From Nymphaea colorata (taxonomy: Eukaryota; Streptophyta; Magnoliopsida; Nymphaeales; Nymphaeaceae): DNA of 64,000 nt. The translations under genes were made by a program, and so were the position numbers. The notes beneath the pieces were generated by a model. That model did not search any database, was not told where the DNA came from, and saw only the letters and a program-made list of their open reading frames with translations. Shown in pieces: positions 1 to 13,370 of this stretch (positions are counted from its first letter, which is position 1; the number at the start of each line of letters is the position of its first letter). The stretch is taken from assembly GCF_008831285.2 (NCBI RefSeq), contig NC_045142.1, positions 26,425,876 to 26,489,875 of the forward strand. The letters are read 5' to 3'.

Positions 1-882
1 TCAGATGGAACAAACGACAAAATACAGGCAGTTATTGATGCTGGAGTCTGCCCGAGGCTTGTGGAGCTTCTTCTGTATGTTGTCCCTACAAAGCTCCGAT
101 TTTGTTTGGCTTCTATTTCTCTCTGCATTATGCCATGTGGGAGGATATTGAATTCAATAGTTTTTGTTTACAGTGGAATATGAGTCTTATTTTGAAGTTT
201 TCTTGTTGCTCAGGCATCCTTCACCCTCAGTGCTTATTCCTGCTCTTCGCACTGTTGGAAACATTGTTACTGGTGATGATCAACAAACTCAGGTATACAT
301 ATTTAGAAATTGTTCATGTGCTTATCACATGGTTTGCAGGTGATGTTGGTCCAGTGCTTATTGATGCTTTAAAGCTTTCTAACAGGGCCTTGAAACCGAG
401 GCGGAGCCAGAATTTTCTGGCTAAGAGACACTAGTAATGAAATTCTAAGTTTTTAAGAGGCATCACTATGTAAATGAGAAAAATTGCCCCAATGTGAAAA
501 TAACCACTTTTTGCTGGTCTGTGTGGGCAATTGCCCAACATGTCCACGCCTGCCTCTGCCCCTGTTTGGGAATCACAATGAAATAGTGGTTTTAGATCTC
601 TTAATTTTTTGATTTGATGTATTTCTTGCTCAACAACCTCTCTCTCTCTCTCTCTCTCTCTTTCCCTCTCTCTCCCAGACACACACACACACACACATGC
701 ACGTACAGATATCTGCATTTATATGTTGTAACTTATAAGTACATGCCCTTTGTGGAAACAAGTGATTGAGTTCTTTGATCAAAATTTCAGTTGATAAGCT
801 TCCGTTTGTCTAAATGAATCACCAGAGTTGCATGCTGTGGTGAACATTCTACTTGAAGGAGCTAAGATTGGTTGAATTCCTG

Positions 883-939
<57 letters not shown>

Positions 940-3900
940 CAATTATCCATGGTTTCCATGCATGATAAGGTTATGTCCCTCTTCCATGGGAGCCTGTACG
1001 TTGTTTTATGAACTTGTGCTTGCATTATTATATGACTTGTATCAAAATTTTGTTTTTTTGCACTTTTTACATGCCTAGCATATTGTTCACATGTTGTTTT
1101 TCTCTTCTTTGTTTCTGACCCTGTGTTGCATCATAACAACAAACATGCTACCATCTTTTTCCAACCACAATGTGCCACTTCAATAAGCAGTGGTCCTCTA
1201 TTCATAAAAGTGCTAGGTTTGTACCCCAAAAAAAGGGCGAGGTGTTAATAGTTGGTTTGATGCTTTCATTCGGAAGAAAATGAACGTATAGACAAGAAAT
1301 GTATGAGGTGTTAATAGTCGGTTTGATGCTTTTGTTCGGAAGAATCTGAATGTATAGACAAGAAATATATAACGAGCATTATGAATCATACAGTAAAGTA
1401 AACAATAATGCATGACATATGATGTCAAAGATGTTATATACATAAAGTTGGCTATCTTACCCTTTAGGTTTCCTATATCTGTACATGTTGGGTTCGAGTG
1501 GTTGTGAAGTATTTAAGAGTTCTCTAGTATGCCTGTATTTATATTTGAAAATATGATCCACGTTTTAGTTGAAGAATGGGTCAGTCTAGAACTGTAAGGA
1601 AACAAATTTTGATCTTGTTTCATCTGCAATTTTTGGAGGTTTCTTTCAGTATGTGCATTGCGAACAGAGTGAAGTTAGCAGTTAGCGGTCTGACTCCTAG
1701 GGTTTACATTAAGGCTATGCAGTGTCTGGTATGAGCCTGAGGCCCTGAGCTTTGTATCTGGAGCAACCCATTATAAACCGATCCATACAAGACATTGGAA
1801 ATAAACGATGCCTCAAGTTTGTGAAATATAACGGTGATATTTCCAAAGACAGGCAAAAAGAAAAAAGAAAGAACTAATGTTGCCACATTCTGAAACGGCC
1901 ACCAAAATGAAAATATTTCAAACAATATCATTCCTAATTCTCTGTATTCATACCGGGATTCTGAGCTGGAAGACCCGATCTTTTCTTGCCCCTTTGGTTA
2001 GGATAATTAGGTTTTAAATTAGGAGGAGAGGATTGAGTTAGGTTGTTTACTGTTTTCAAAATGTTAACTGGGTTGTTTTGTGGAGGAGGGGAAGTGGAAA
2101 AAAGAGAGGTCAGGGCTTTGAGGTCTGCCTGGAGAAAGGACAAAGGAAATTGAGAATGAAGGAAGCTGGCTATAAGTGGATGAGTGTAACTTTGTTGCTG
2201 AGGTGAAGGATGACGATTTTGGAAAGATAGCTTGTCCAAATTTTCATGTTTGAAATGAGTTTGGTTGGGTGAAAGTATACTGCTTTTTAAAACCGGTTTT
2301 GGCTGAAGTTGAACATTCTTGGCTGGGCTTGATCTTGGTTCGTCAGTCTGAGTTTGGACGATCTAAGCCTGTGCACTCCTAATTGACATTTTGGATCAAT
2401 CGTTTCGATCTTTTCTTTAGGTTGAGTACTTAGTTCACTTGTTGTATATATATTTTTATCTATTTCTCTGGTATGAATGCTAAATTGAACTAGCTCATAT
2501 TTTCCATTGATTTTCAAATTGTCATGATGCAGAATAAAATGTTTTTTTGTCAGGTCAGGTACCTGATATGTATTGTAGGCTTGTAGCCACTTGTGAATGA
2601 TAGTATATTAGATAAACCCTGCTTGTCGATTCGACTTGTTGACTGTTTTGGCTAATAGGCGACTGAACTGACGACAGCTGAATATGTGTGCTTGCTATTT
2701 GCTTGGCTGTCTAGTTCATTGAACCTATAACGCACTCCAATTGGCCTTGCTTGTGTTGGGATCTTTCTTGTAGTACTGCATTCTTTTAAATGATATTGCC
2801 GCACATGGAAAACATGGTCTTTGCTTCTCCAAGATGGTCATGTGGTACACTTGTATACTGGACCAGTCTTGTGGTGCTTGAGGTTGCACATGAATAAGCA
2901 ATTTTTTCTCTGTACTGATGATCACGTTTGCTTGTTTTTCCTTCAGTATGTCATCAATCACCAAGCATTACCGTGCCTGTTGAATCTTTTGACACACAAT
3001 CACAAGAAAAGTATAAAGAAGGAAGCGTGCTGGACAATCTCAAACATCACTGCTGGAAATAAGGAACAAATTCAGGTATATGTGATTTCTGGTTCGTGTG
3101 TATTTAGTGAAGAATCAAGGTTAAACGGGGAATTAAGACTTTTGTTGAACTTGCCTTTTATAATTTTGGATGTGTATTGGGAATGATTATTCTTTTTCTT
3201 TGTCAAACTTTTCTTTTTTGTAAAATTATATGTATGTATGTATGTATTGTATGTATACCTGACAAGGAAATTGGAGTTACGATAAAGTTTTCCTAAATGC
3301 TTGAGCTTTTGAATAATTGTTATTTGGGGTGGTTGGGCAGTTCGTCAAATCTTCCTCTCTATTTTGTTTTGAAAATTGATTTTGCTTTGGGAATCTCAAT
3401 TGTGGAAGCTTATGTTGCGGTTATTCATTTTTTTGGGTTGCAGGCTGTTATTGATGCTGATATCATTGGTCCACTTGTACATTTGCTTCAAACGGCTGAG
3501 TTTGATATAAAAAAGGAAGCAGCTTGGGCAATCTCCAATGCAACTTCAGGGGGTACACACGATCAGATAAAGTATGTTTCGATGTATCTTTATTTGCACG
3601 GAAAAAGAAATGGTTTTTTAGTACTGTTTGTTGGATATTTTTTTCCCTAATTGGTAAACCTTGTTATTTAGGTATCTGGTGAGTCAGGGTTGCATCAAAC
3701 CTTTGTGCGATCTTCTGGTGTGCCCAGACCCAAGAATTGTGACGGTTTGTCTTGAAGGATTGGAGAACATATTGAAGGTTGGGGAAGCTGAAAAGAACAT
3801 GGGCAACACTGGAGGCGTGAATCTGTACGCCCAATTGATCGATGATGCTGAGGGTCTGGACAAGATTGAAAATTTGCAGTCTCATGACAACACAGAGATC

Positions 3901-4044
3901 TATGAGAAGGCTGTTAAAATTCTTGAAGCCTACTGGGTCGAAGAGGATGATGATGCACTGGTATCTGGTGACCAGCCACAGATTGCTTTCCGCTTTGGGG
4001 AGACTGAGCTCCCACCTCAGGGCGGAAGATTCAATTTCTCTTAG
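1..4044 (+). CDS. IMPA: Importin subunit alpha, C-terminal part (5' end outside window)
   Basis: Nuclear import adaptor that binds classical nuclear localisation signals and hands cargo to importin-beta. Five exons are visible: 1-74, 214-292, 2947-3075, 3444-3571 and 3672-4044. They join in frame to 260 codons plus TAG, and every intron is GT-AG. The translation starts [15 protein letters not shown] and covers roughly ARM repeats 5-10. The Trp/Asn pairs of the NLS groove are present ([24 protein letters not shown]), as is the C-terminal helix used for export by CAS ([25 protein letters not shown]). The end, GGRFNFS, is typical of plant family members. The N-terminal IBB domain and ARM 1-4 must lie upstream of the window. 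The second visible intron is unusually long (2.65 kb) and contains a MITE and microsatellites. Family assignment is certain; the paralogue (IMPA-1/2-like) is inference. Confidence 0.96.
390..562 (+). mobile_element. Mutator-like MITE copy inside importin intron
   Basis: It begins GAGGCGGAGCCAGAATTTT and ends GCCTGCCTCTGCCCCTG, the imperfect inverted ends of the short repeat family described at 37555-37731. It shares the internal stretch GTGTGGGCAATTGCCCA with that copy. No convincing target duplication remains, so the limits are approximate. Confidence 0.5.
641..937. repeat. Microsatellites: (CT)n, (AC)n and (TA)n
   Basis: Within the long importin intron: a CT tract at about 641-661, an AC tract at about 680-697, and about 25 TA units at 888-937. 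Such tracts create spurious open frames (Tyr/Ile runs) that are not genes. Confidence 0.9.
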
Positions 4045-6533
4045 AGTAAGCAATCTGCTGTTTATGAGGTTTCTTTCTTCGCATCTGCTTTTGTCATGCG
4101 CTTGATGCTGGCTGCCAATTGAAATGCAGCACAGTTGGCGATTTGAGTTACCGGTGTGGACGAGTTCTGGTCATGGTGTCACCGAGGTCTTTCATTACCG
4201 CTAATAAGGGCGGGTCTTGTTGTGTGGATGGTCTGGAGGGCATGTCATAGCTTGAGACGTGGGCGTCCTTGGTCAACTTCTTTGCTGGCCTGCCGTTCAA
4301 TGTCGGTTCAGTTGGTCTTAGCGTCTGCACCACCTATGGATGGTGGTAAGAGAGTTATTTAGTAGTATTTTTTTTTTCTTTTCTTTTTGCTGTTTCCTTC
4401 TTTTTGTATTTTCCTCCCTCTTTTTCTTTTTTAGCTATCATAGAAGGGAGTGAACACAGTTGTATGTGTTAGCATGTTGGGCTTCTTTTGAGTTTGGGTT
4501 ATACATATATATTTTTTCTAGTGGGAAGAGTTTTTGAAGGGGGGTTGTTCCTTGTCCCTTGGAGTGGGGTTCTTTTACAGGGTACGAGCAATTATGCAAA
4601 AGATTAAAGAAGGAAAGTATGATTTGTATTTCAGCTTTACGTGGTCATGATATTCTTATCATTCCAATTTTTTTTTTTACCGTTCATCGGAATGCTTTGA
4701 TTGCTATCATAGTCTTTCAAGCGTGTTTCATTGATATAAGGCGTCTGTCCAAGGTGAACCTGAAATTGAATTCGTGAACTTGATGAGGTACCGATGACGA
4801 GGAGATGAACAATCCTCATGTTGCTATGTTAAAATACTAGTTAACCTGTTTTGCCTTGAATTTTCTTCATAGATCTTGGACAATATTGGATGATCCGATT
4901 GAGTTTACCGCCGAAAGTGGCAGGGACATGGAGGGAGTCGTCTGGCGTAGTAGTGTTTTATAACCAGCTTTGGCTTTGTGATGACATTATTTTCATAAAT
5001 TTCGAAATTGTCGTGCATTGGGTAGTAGATGAGTAGGAAAATCAAACTACCAATTAAAAACTAGTTCCGCGAAGGCAAAATGGATCTGAATTATAATGAG
5101 ACTCAGATTTGATGTATAGTTCTGATGCCTGCATGCTGTGGGATCCGGACTCAATTTCGAAAGTGTCAGTCAAATCCAAATTTGAATGTGATTTCAAGTG
5201 ACGAAAACCCAATTAAACAGAAAATGGTAAAGAATGGATCTTATTCGAGTTCAACCCAACTTCACAACCCTAGTGATGCTGCATCAACCTACTAGCATTT
5301 ACAGGCAATTATTACAAGATCGATGAAATCCCTCCTGCCCAGCTTTAATGCAAGTTTGAGTATAAAATTGCGGAAATGTTTTGTGGTAATCTGAACATGA
5401 ATCTTTTATATACCCATCAAATATCTCTGTCTTACAAATTAAATTACATCTCAAGAATCATTTTATAATCCTATCTAGTAGGTTCATTGTGATAACACTT
5501 TCTTTATTATCTTCAATTTTAAAAACATGAACATTTAAGAAGAAAAGTCCAAAAGATGTACCAATGGTGATCCTGGAATGGGCAGTCGTATTCGAATGTG
5601 GCCCATGTGTTTTTCTTTTCCAGGAAGAGAGCGTTTGGACAAATTTCCAAACCTGCTCTAAATTGTTGGGGTTGCATTATTTATTGGAAAGAAACAATAG
5701 AGCTCATTGTTTTACTTAAAATCTATTTGAAACTTACCTTCTCAGGACCTAAAAATTAGAGCAAATTCATGCAACCTGTCTCGAAACAACCGTGCTTTTT
5801 GGTTTCTAAATAAATAGCCATTGCTTTTAAGTGAAAAACTCTAGAAATACTGCAACGTCCTTGAAATATTTGAATCATAAATTCGTTATGAATTTTATGG
5901 TTATTTTACAAATTACACACACATATATATTTTAAACCTTACAAGTTCTCCACATTGCGGGAAATATATAAGTCATGGGAGTCGTGCGCACTAACTTCCT
6001 GGAAGTCCTTGGACAAACACATATATTTACGTATTAGTCCTTCGTATCCCCCACAATTCACTGCAATCGTTCGCACCAGTAATAAAAAATCAACTACTTA
6101 AGTTGTTTATACAATACGGTTAAATACCTTTTACTGGCATTTTCTTCTTGGATTTCCAAAGAACTTCACTCTCTTTTCTCTTGTGCCCATTACCCCCTTC
6201 CAAACCCTAACCCACCCCTTTAAGTGCCCGAGTTTGATTCGACTCGAAAAATCAAGTTCGGGCCAGCATGATATATTTTTAATATTATTTTTATTCTTAA
6301 TAATAATATATATTTTATTATAAAATATATTTAATATAAAAATATTTGATGTTTAAAATATAGATATTTTTTATTTTAACCGAGGCTTGTTGGACCGAAC
6401 CCAATATAAGATTTCAAGTATCAAGCCTAACCAAGCATGACACTTATCGAATGAGCTGGATGCCCAAGCGCATGGAATCCCCCACTAGAGTAGGGATCAT
6501 GTCTCTAATATTAAAAAAAATTAGTGCTGCCAG
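4045..6533. other. Gene-free stretch after importin-alpha
   Basis: It begins with the importin 3' UTR. No clean AATAAA is seen, so its end is undefined, perhaps 4.4-4.9 kb. The rest is AT-rich with no supportable coding sequence. At about 6225-6440 there is a degenerate repeat (CGACTCG..AAGTTCGGGCC, an AT core, then TTGGACCGAACCCA) that resembles the block near 25.49-25.66 kb. Confidence 0.6.
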
Positions 6534-7093
6534 TAGGGCTGTTCATGAGGGAGTTCGAGTCGAGTTGAGTCAGCTTGAACTCGGCTCGTTTGTCTTGAAA
6601 GGAACTCGAGATCAGCTCGAGCCGAGCTCGAGCTTGACTCGGCTTGAGTTCTTAAAACTGGAACTCGTCTCAATTTAGCTCGAGCCGAAGATTGGCTTGA
6701 GCCGAGTCAAGCTTTTCATTAAAAAAATTTATTTTTTAAAAGGAAGAGGCAGACACTCGAGCTCGACTCGAGTTCTATTTTATTAGCTCGAGCTTGACTC
6801 GGCTTGAGTTCTTAAAACTGGAACTAGTCTCAATTTAGCTCGATCCGAAGATTGGCTTGAGCCAAGTCATGCATTTCATTAAAAAAAAATTATCTTTTAA
6901 AAGGAAGAGGCAGTCATGAAAACTCACACGTCATGTGTATACTCATTTGAACAATCTTTTTTTTTTTGAAAATTTTATAAGACTTATTTTATATATTTTC
7001 TTTCTCAATCTTAACCGAACTGAGCTCACTTAACTTGATCTTGTTCATTTATTAATTCGAACTCGAGTTAGCTCGACTAGTTGAACAACCGTA
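6534..7093. mobile_element. Non-autonomous hAT-like element, TCGAG-rich (copy 1)
   Basis: 560 bp. The left end is TAGGGCTGTTCATGAG; the reverse complement of the right end is TACGGTTGTTCAACTAG, an imperfect terminal inverted repeat. It is flanked by GCTGCCAG (6526-6533) and ACTGCCAC (7094-7101), an 8-bp target duplication with 6 of 8 bases matching. The interior is built of degenerate CTCGAGCTCGAGC/GACTCG motifs and holds an internal near-duplication of 6625-6740 at 6788-6905. There is no transposase ORF. The 8-bp duplication and TAGGG end are typical of the hAT superfamily. Confidence 0.7.
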
Positions 7094-7101
7094 ACTGCCA
7101 C

Positions 7102-8096
7102 TCACACCCTTAAGGGATAATTTTATCATTTAAAAATATTTTTTAATAATTTTTGTAAAACCATGTTTTTTTTTGTGGTGCATTTACCTTTATAGGAGGT
7201 GCCATCCTTTGTCAAATACAATCGGTGTTTTGGTAGTTTAATTTCCCCAAACACGGGGCCCGGTGTTAATGCCTGATCGTGTGGCCTTCTCCACAGTGCT
7301 GCACTATACGTTTGCACAGAGGGCTTGAATGTAAACTTGGACTGCCAACATGACAGCACAACGCCGATCTCAGATGTGACCTGCATGTTTGATTTTGATA
7401 TTAGTCAATTCTTAATAGACAGTTTTTTACAAAATATATACCTGACAAGAAACAGGGAATTTCACACGGAGACAAACTCTTGAAGAGTTTGAAGTTAGAT
7501 TTCAAGATCTCATATCCTTCTTTTTTTTGCAACAATTTCACATTCTATTTGAAAAATGAATCTTGTATGTTATGATTTTGCAATGTTTGTATCTTAAAAT
7601 TAAGATCCACGAGTTGGTTTTGACTTTTGAGATTTATGGATTCGAGGCACATCAAGACCGTAAGATTTATGGTCCTCAAATCTATAATTTGCTGCAACTA
7701 AGAACTTAAAGCGAACTTCATAGAATATTAGACTTCTTAATACGAGATGTAACAAAGAAAGAATCGTGTTTTGGCAGCCACTGGCTGAAGCAACCTGTCT
7801 TGTGTTCATGTAATCTTGCTTTGGATACTCTAACCTTTGCTGCTCTCATCTTTAAATCAGTTTCATATTCTAATCTTATGCGTTTATTAATAATTCATTT
7901 TTGGCTCCACATTTATAACAGCTTCCCGAGACCTGCTTTTATTAAATGCGTAAAATCTTAAATTTTCAAAAACCCCTTTAGGTCATACTGTATTGTCACC
8001 AAAGTTATCAAGATTTAAGAAAAAGAGGAGATGATGAGAGGAGACGAAAGAAGTTTACTTTGATGTCCATCAAGGTCAACATAGCACCATTTCATT

Positions 8097-8100
<4 letters not shown>
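7102..8100. other. Gene-free stretch upstream of the P-loop gene
   Basis: AT-rich sequence. Open frames here are short and without recognisable domains. I see nothing else. Confidence 0.55.

Positions 8101-8192
<92 letters not shown>
8101..8192. repeat. Compound (TA)n-(GA)n microsatellite
   Basis: About 22 AT units (8101-8145) run directly into about 24 AG units (8145-8192). It lies about 310 bp upstream of the P-loop gene start. A second GA-rich tract (about 8472-8503) directly precedes that ATG, in the likely 5' UTR. Confidence 0.95.
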
Positions 8193-8194
<2 letters not shown>

Positions 8195-8504
8195 TGATCA
8201 AGAAAAAAAAAAGTCATGAATAAATTAACAAAGAAGGCATTCCAGTCGATTTTTTTGACCTAAAACAAGGATCAAATGACTTCCAAAACTTTCACAATTT
8301 TGCTTTGGAAACGGAACTTATGATGACTGATGAGGTAGTCAAACGTCATAATCATAAAATCGAGCTTTCTTCAAAATATATAGGAAAAATAATGGGTTTT
8401 TAAATTGACCGGCCATACGCGAATCATTCACTGGATAACGACGAAATCTATCGCCGGAGTCTCAGAATACTGCCAGAGAGAGGGAGAGAGAGGGGGAGAG
8501 AGAA

Positions 8505-10795
8505 ATGGAAAATCCGGTGAACTACGAGCCGGAGGACGACTCGGGGAATGGGTTGTACTGCTGGTGGAGATCGGCGTCTGAGTTCCAGGGGACGGGCCGG
8601 CTGGACATCGACATATCGAGGGCGGCGGAGGCGGGGCCGAGGATGAGGGTGCTGAGGGAGATGGAGAGGCTGGCGATGGTGGCGCCCGAGGGGCTCGACG
8701 ACCTCCGCCACAAGCTCCTGAGCTACCGCCCTGGAGATTTCTGGGTGCCCATGGGAGGGCTTAAGAAGGAGGAGCTGGACATCCCTCCCATCGTCACGAT
8801 CCTTCTCGTCGGGTTCTCCAAGTCCGGCAAGAGCTCGCTCGTCAATCTCATGTACTCTGTTCTCGGCCGTGCTGGTCTTATCCCCTTTGCTCAGACCGCC
8901 GGTAAAGCCCTTACTCGTTTCTATACTAAAGAGTGCAGTATCAGCGTTCTTGTGGACCTGTGAAAATCATTTTGCTGATGCAGGACGCTAGATCGATCCA
9001 TTTTGCTCAATGGATTGGTGATCTTATTTGTGTCTTCTTTTAATCAGATTCCAGCATGTAAAGTCGTCACGTGTATGTTTTATTGTTTCAGATTATGTGC
9101 GTTTAGTTAGATGGTTCATCTTATTAGCTGGGATTGACAAGTGGGTGTATGCTTATTTTCATATGCGGCCCACAATTAGAAGGGTTGAAGACGCCAACCA
9201 TTCAACTGTGGGAATTTTCTTTAGTTGTTGCAGGCTTTTCGCGAGAATTATGATCGAAAAAGTGAACAATTTGGTATTTCTTAACATTAAAAGTATGTGA
9301 AAAATAAAAAGGGTGCTTTTCCCGTAGATCTTTTAAGAAGCAATACGGTTGTGAAGGAGCATCTTATAATATCATTAAATGCGTTTGTCATTTGGCGTGT
9401 AAAAGCATGCATAATGCCATTTGGTGCATACTCTAATACCAGTCTCTTGGTTGACCACCTTTTCTTTGGAACTACAAGAATTTCGGCAATCTATTTGCTT
9501 AAGAAAGATAATTCCTTCGGATACTTTAACATTTTGACACAGAAAAAAATGTATGCTTGCAACTATGCCCTTGGTCGGCTAGCTCTTCCAGGAAACAAAT
9601 TTGTATATGATGTGTTTATTAAACTTCTGATTTTTTGGATATTTATTTTTGCAATTATTTTCTCTTTACTATTTAGTTCTATTCCAGGATGTTTCTGGTT
9701 CGGTTTGATCCCACCAGTTTTCTGAATTTTTTAAGAAGCGTCTTAATGCAAAACCCGATTTTAACATTGATTTGAAGTGTCAACATGAAATTGATGAAGA
9801 AACATACTTGATGCAGGGAGTTCATCTAATTATGAAACATTGTTTATGGAGGAGCACAATGTTTTGAGATCAATGAGGAATGGGTTCTGTGTCTATGACT
9901 CCAGAGGATTGTCCTATTACGAGATAACACAGAGCTTGGAAGAGTTGTCTGAATGGATGATTGATGGTGTTCACCACCATTTACGTTGTTCGAGGGGCAG
10001 AGGCAGTGAATCCTCTGATGGCTTTGCTTTATCTGCACAACTATCCTCATCCAAATTCACCAGGAGAAGGGTAAACTGTGCAGTTGTGGTAGTTGACATG
10101 TCTTATGTGTATAAATCCTTGATAGCTGGAGATTCTACACCACTAGAGGCTACCAAAGAATTGTTCTGCTCACATTCACTGAGAAAATGCAGTAAGTTTT
10201 ACAGATGCTCTTGACTCTTGTAGTTATATTCATCTCTTTTTTAGTGCTCAGTTTGTTAATGGCATCTTAATCAAGTGTTATCTGACTGGAATTCCACAGT
10301 TCCCTGTCAAAATAAAAACCATTAGCGTGCCACATAGGGTGATGAAACAGAAACTGCTTGAGTTATTCCTTGACTAGTGCTGCACTCAATTAAATGTGGA
10401 AATGAGGTTTTTCTTTTTCCCCATTTTGTCTAGATGAAAATCCCATTTTGATTTTGAGCCATGGAGATCTTTTGAACACGGACGAACGAATTGATGGTCG
10501 GATCAAGATATGCCAATTCCTTGGGATCTCGGAAACGACTGGTGTTTATGACATCTCATGTGTAACAGAGCATGGTTTCTTGCCTGAAGAAGCCGACCCT
10601 GTGTCTGCTTATGCACTCACTGAGGCTCTCTATAGGGTTCTGCTATTTTCTGATAGAACTCATCCTCCAGGAAGACGCTGGAAAGATCACATTGTTGAGT
10701 TCCTCTATTGGATCCTGTGCTGCATATCTGCTTTCTTCGCCTTTCTTGCATACTACTTCTCCAAGCTCGGCAAGCAAAAGATGAAGAGATTGTAA
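8505..10795 (+). CDS. P-loop GTPase-like protein with C-terminal membrane anchor
   Basis: Three exons, 8505-8901, 9817-10191 and 10434-10795, with GT-AG introns, join to 377 residues. The Walker A/G1 motif GFSKSGKS is at residues 103-110. A G3-like DSRG is at 160-163, and SHGD at 266-269 sits after a hydrophobic strand where the NKxD (G4) motif belongs. It follows a beta-strand core (NCAVVVVDMS). Residues about 346-366 (FLYWILCCISAFFAFLAYYF) form one hydrophobic helix followed by a basic tail (KLGKQKMKRL), so the protein is probably tail-anchored with the GTPase domain in the cytosol. I do not recognise a named family; plant genomes carry related 'P-loop NTPase superfamily' proteins of unknown role. 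The start is the first ATG after a GA-rich leader. Substrate and function are unknown. Confidence 0.85.
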
Positions 10796-12369
10796 GTTCA
10801 GGCAATGATCTTAATGTTTCTGGGAACTAAAACGCCTGTGTTTGGGGACTTTGCCACAGGGTTCAAGTCCTACTTCATCATACAATCTGTGAAAAGTTTA
10901 GTAGTTCTTGATGTTTCTCAGGTTAAGCATGTTTTATTTTCACCTTCGACCTTGAGCTTTTATTTGGCAGAATTGGCGGTTTATTCTGCTGTCACCTCAA
11001 TGTACTTTGAATGTGTTATCTGTGTCATCACATTTATGATCCACCGGGAGCTGAAACAGTACTGGGGATGAGAAGTTAGATGCTCAAACTGGATCAAGTG
11101 CCTGATAGGAATTTATTTGTTGTTTGGATATGTATTATGTATATGTGTCTATAAACATGTTTTCAATAAGAATGTAAGTTCAGTTTCCTCTGCAAGCACA
11201 CGGTCTATGAGAACTTTAGGGTGGAAGAATTTGGTTGGCTGATTGATTGATTACTGTTAGTTTTATGTGCCCTTTGCTTCTATTCTAGTTGTTACCTTGG
11301 TTTAGGCTTCATACCAACTTAATTATGAATCTCCTTCATTTGCATTCGGATCAAATGGCATGTACTCTTGCAGCTCTGCAACTGGCTCCAGATCAGGTCA
11401 CCCAGTGTTGTACCTTATCAATGTAATGCATCAGCAGGGCGTCATCCTTCTGCAGATCGTCTTAGGTGCATGCTGTTTGAAATGTGAGGATTTAGTTGTT
11501 AAAACAATTTTACTCCATCAAACACCTCCCTCAGGGGTGCTTGGCAGTAAGGACATTTAGTGAGTGTCTTAAGAATCTATCCGAAGATTGAAGCAAATTC
11601 ATAGTACATTAGAACCAGTGATTCTTGTCCATACCAGTACATTAGAACCAGTGATTCTTGTCCATACCATCCTTTCTTGTCCTTAGACCTGCACAGACAG
11701 ACTGCTAGGCCTGGTAAAGAAGCCGAGTAAACAGAGTTTAATGTGCTCAAGCTTGACAATTTTTAACCGGATACACGTTTGAGCTCAAGCCTGTGAAGAA
11801 ATTGAAACCAAGTCTCCATAATGAAATGTGCTCAAGGTCTGACTTTTTTGGCTTTCTCTTAGGTTAAGTTCAGTTTACTTCAGTCTCTCATTCGATAGTT
11901 TTTCATCAAATGGTTGTTGCCTTTTTGATATTATGAGGTTATAATTCCACAAGTTGATTTTTTTTTTTTTAATTAGACCATAATGTAGCATGCATGTTCA
12001 TGAACATATACGAAGTGCGACCAAGGAAAATGATAAAAACTCATTAATTTTGTAAAAATATTGGTCGTGAATTTAATCTGTGAAGCTGTCGATTGTGTGC
12101 GTCGGCCGATTCATCAACTCATGTATCAGTTGTGAATCGACCGAAAATACATAAAAATGACAAAAAATATATAAAATTACAGTGAGTATATAGAAGTCAG
12201 GGGGCTTTTTCCCTTTTTCATGGAAATTGTTTAAAAGAAAAAAAAAATTTACCCCGATCATTCTCTTATTTTTTAAGTTCTAAATTATTTTAACTTTATA
12301 GTTTTTATTCATTTTCAAGTATAATAAATAAAGAATAGACCTCTCTTCATAATTGTGTATATTCAAGGA
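10796..12369. other. 3' UTR and gene-free stretch, with a 33-bp tandem duplication
   Basis: The P-loop gene's 3' UTR probably ends near 11.17 kb, where AATAAG occurs. A perfect or near-perfect 33-bp tandem pair lies at 11603-11635 and 11636-11668 (unit starts AGTACATTAGAACCAGTG). I see no supportable gene. Confidence 0.6.
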
Positions 12370-13175
12370 CCAGGTCCAGCTGAGAGTACTCCTTTCAGAC
12401 CCACCCTGATCCTTTGACCATAACAAATTGAGCAGAAGGGCATTTGATGGCCACAGGACACACGGAATGGGACACGCTTGTCCTGTTTAATCGATTTTTT
12501 TTTATCAAACATCGTCCAGCGTCCGCAATACAGAATGGACATGACGGACGATTGAACAAGGAGTATAAATTACTCCCTGATCCTTTGAGCATAATAAATT
12601 GAGCAGAATCTCTTATGTTCCACCATGCAAACATGTTCCTGGAATACATGTTCGCATGTCCTAGTGTTTGATTGGCGAATTTAAGAAAGACATTCATAAT
12701 CACATCATATTTCCTCTAACAAGAACATGGTATTTTCAATTGTGTATGCTAAGCATATATGTTTCAAGAACACAATGTTCTATGATGCTTGCATGGGAGG
12801 CGCCTGACATCATAGTTGGCAAACCCAATGACTCGGACTTAGTTGCCCTAATGGCTGGGTCATCAGGTCAGTGAGTTGAATCGGTGGCTCAGCCGAGTTG
12901 GGTAAAAAGAAAAAAATTATAATACATTTCTTTTACAAATAGATAAACAATGTAAGTCTCTTGAGGCTTTTTTTTTTTAATCTTTTATTCAAGTAAAAAT
13001 AAATAACGTGTAATATGAATGTGTGAACGTTTAACAGGGTTAGTGGTTGATGTCTAGCAAATGACAAAAGATCCAATTTACCATCGTCCTATATAATCAA
13101 CACAAACAATTCCTCGGCCTGTCCGCTGCATCCTTTGATTGCTGAGGGGGGACTAAGGCGGAGGCCTCTGTTGGT

Positions 13176-13370
13176 AGGGGCGGAACCAAAATTTTTTCAT
13201 GAGGGAGGCCGAATTAAAGTTTCTAAATTTTTACGAGGGCCGAAATATCATTTTAAATTTTTTTTTAATACAAAACAAGTAATTTTTTTTAAAATTTACA
13301 TATATTAAGAAAAAAATTGAGGTGGGTCTAAGGTCCAAGCGGACCCTACCTTGTCTCTGCCCCTGCCTGC
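13176..13370 (+). mobile_element. Mutator-like MITE copy
   Basis: Starts AGGGGCGGAACCAAAATTTT and ends CTTGTCTCTGCCCCTG. The interior carries the family landmarks TTTCTAAATTTTTACGAGGG, AAAATTTACATAT and GAGGTGGGTC. No clear target duplication. Confidence 0.6.

Noticed and set aside
872-1078. Open frame with an Ile/Tyr run
   Set aside because: It is the translation of a (TA)n microsatellite in the importin intron.
9028-9725. Two open frames between exons 1 and 2 of the P-loop gene
   Set aside because: They lie wholly inside an intron with good GT-AG borders, have low-complexity composition and no domains, and the flanking exons join in frame without them.
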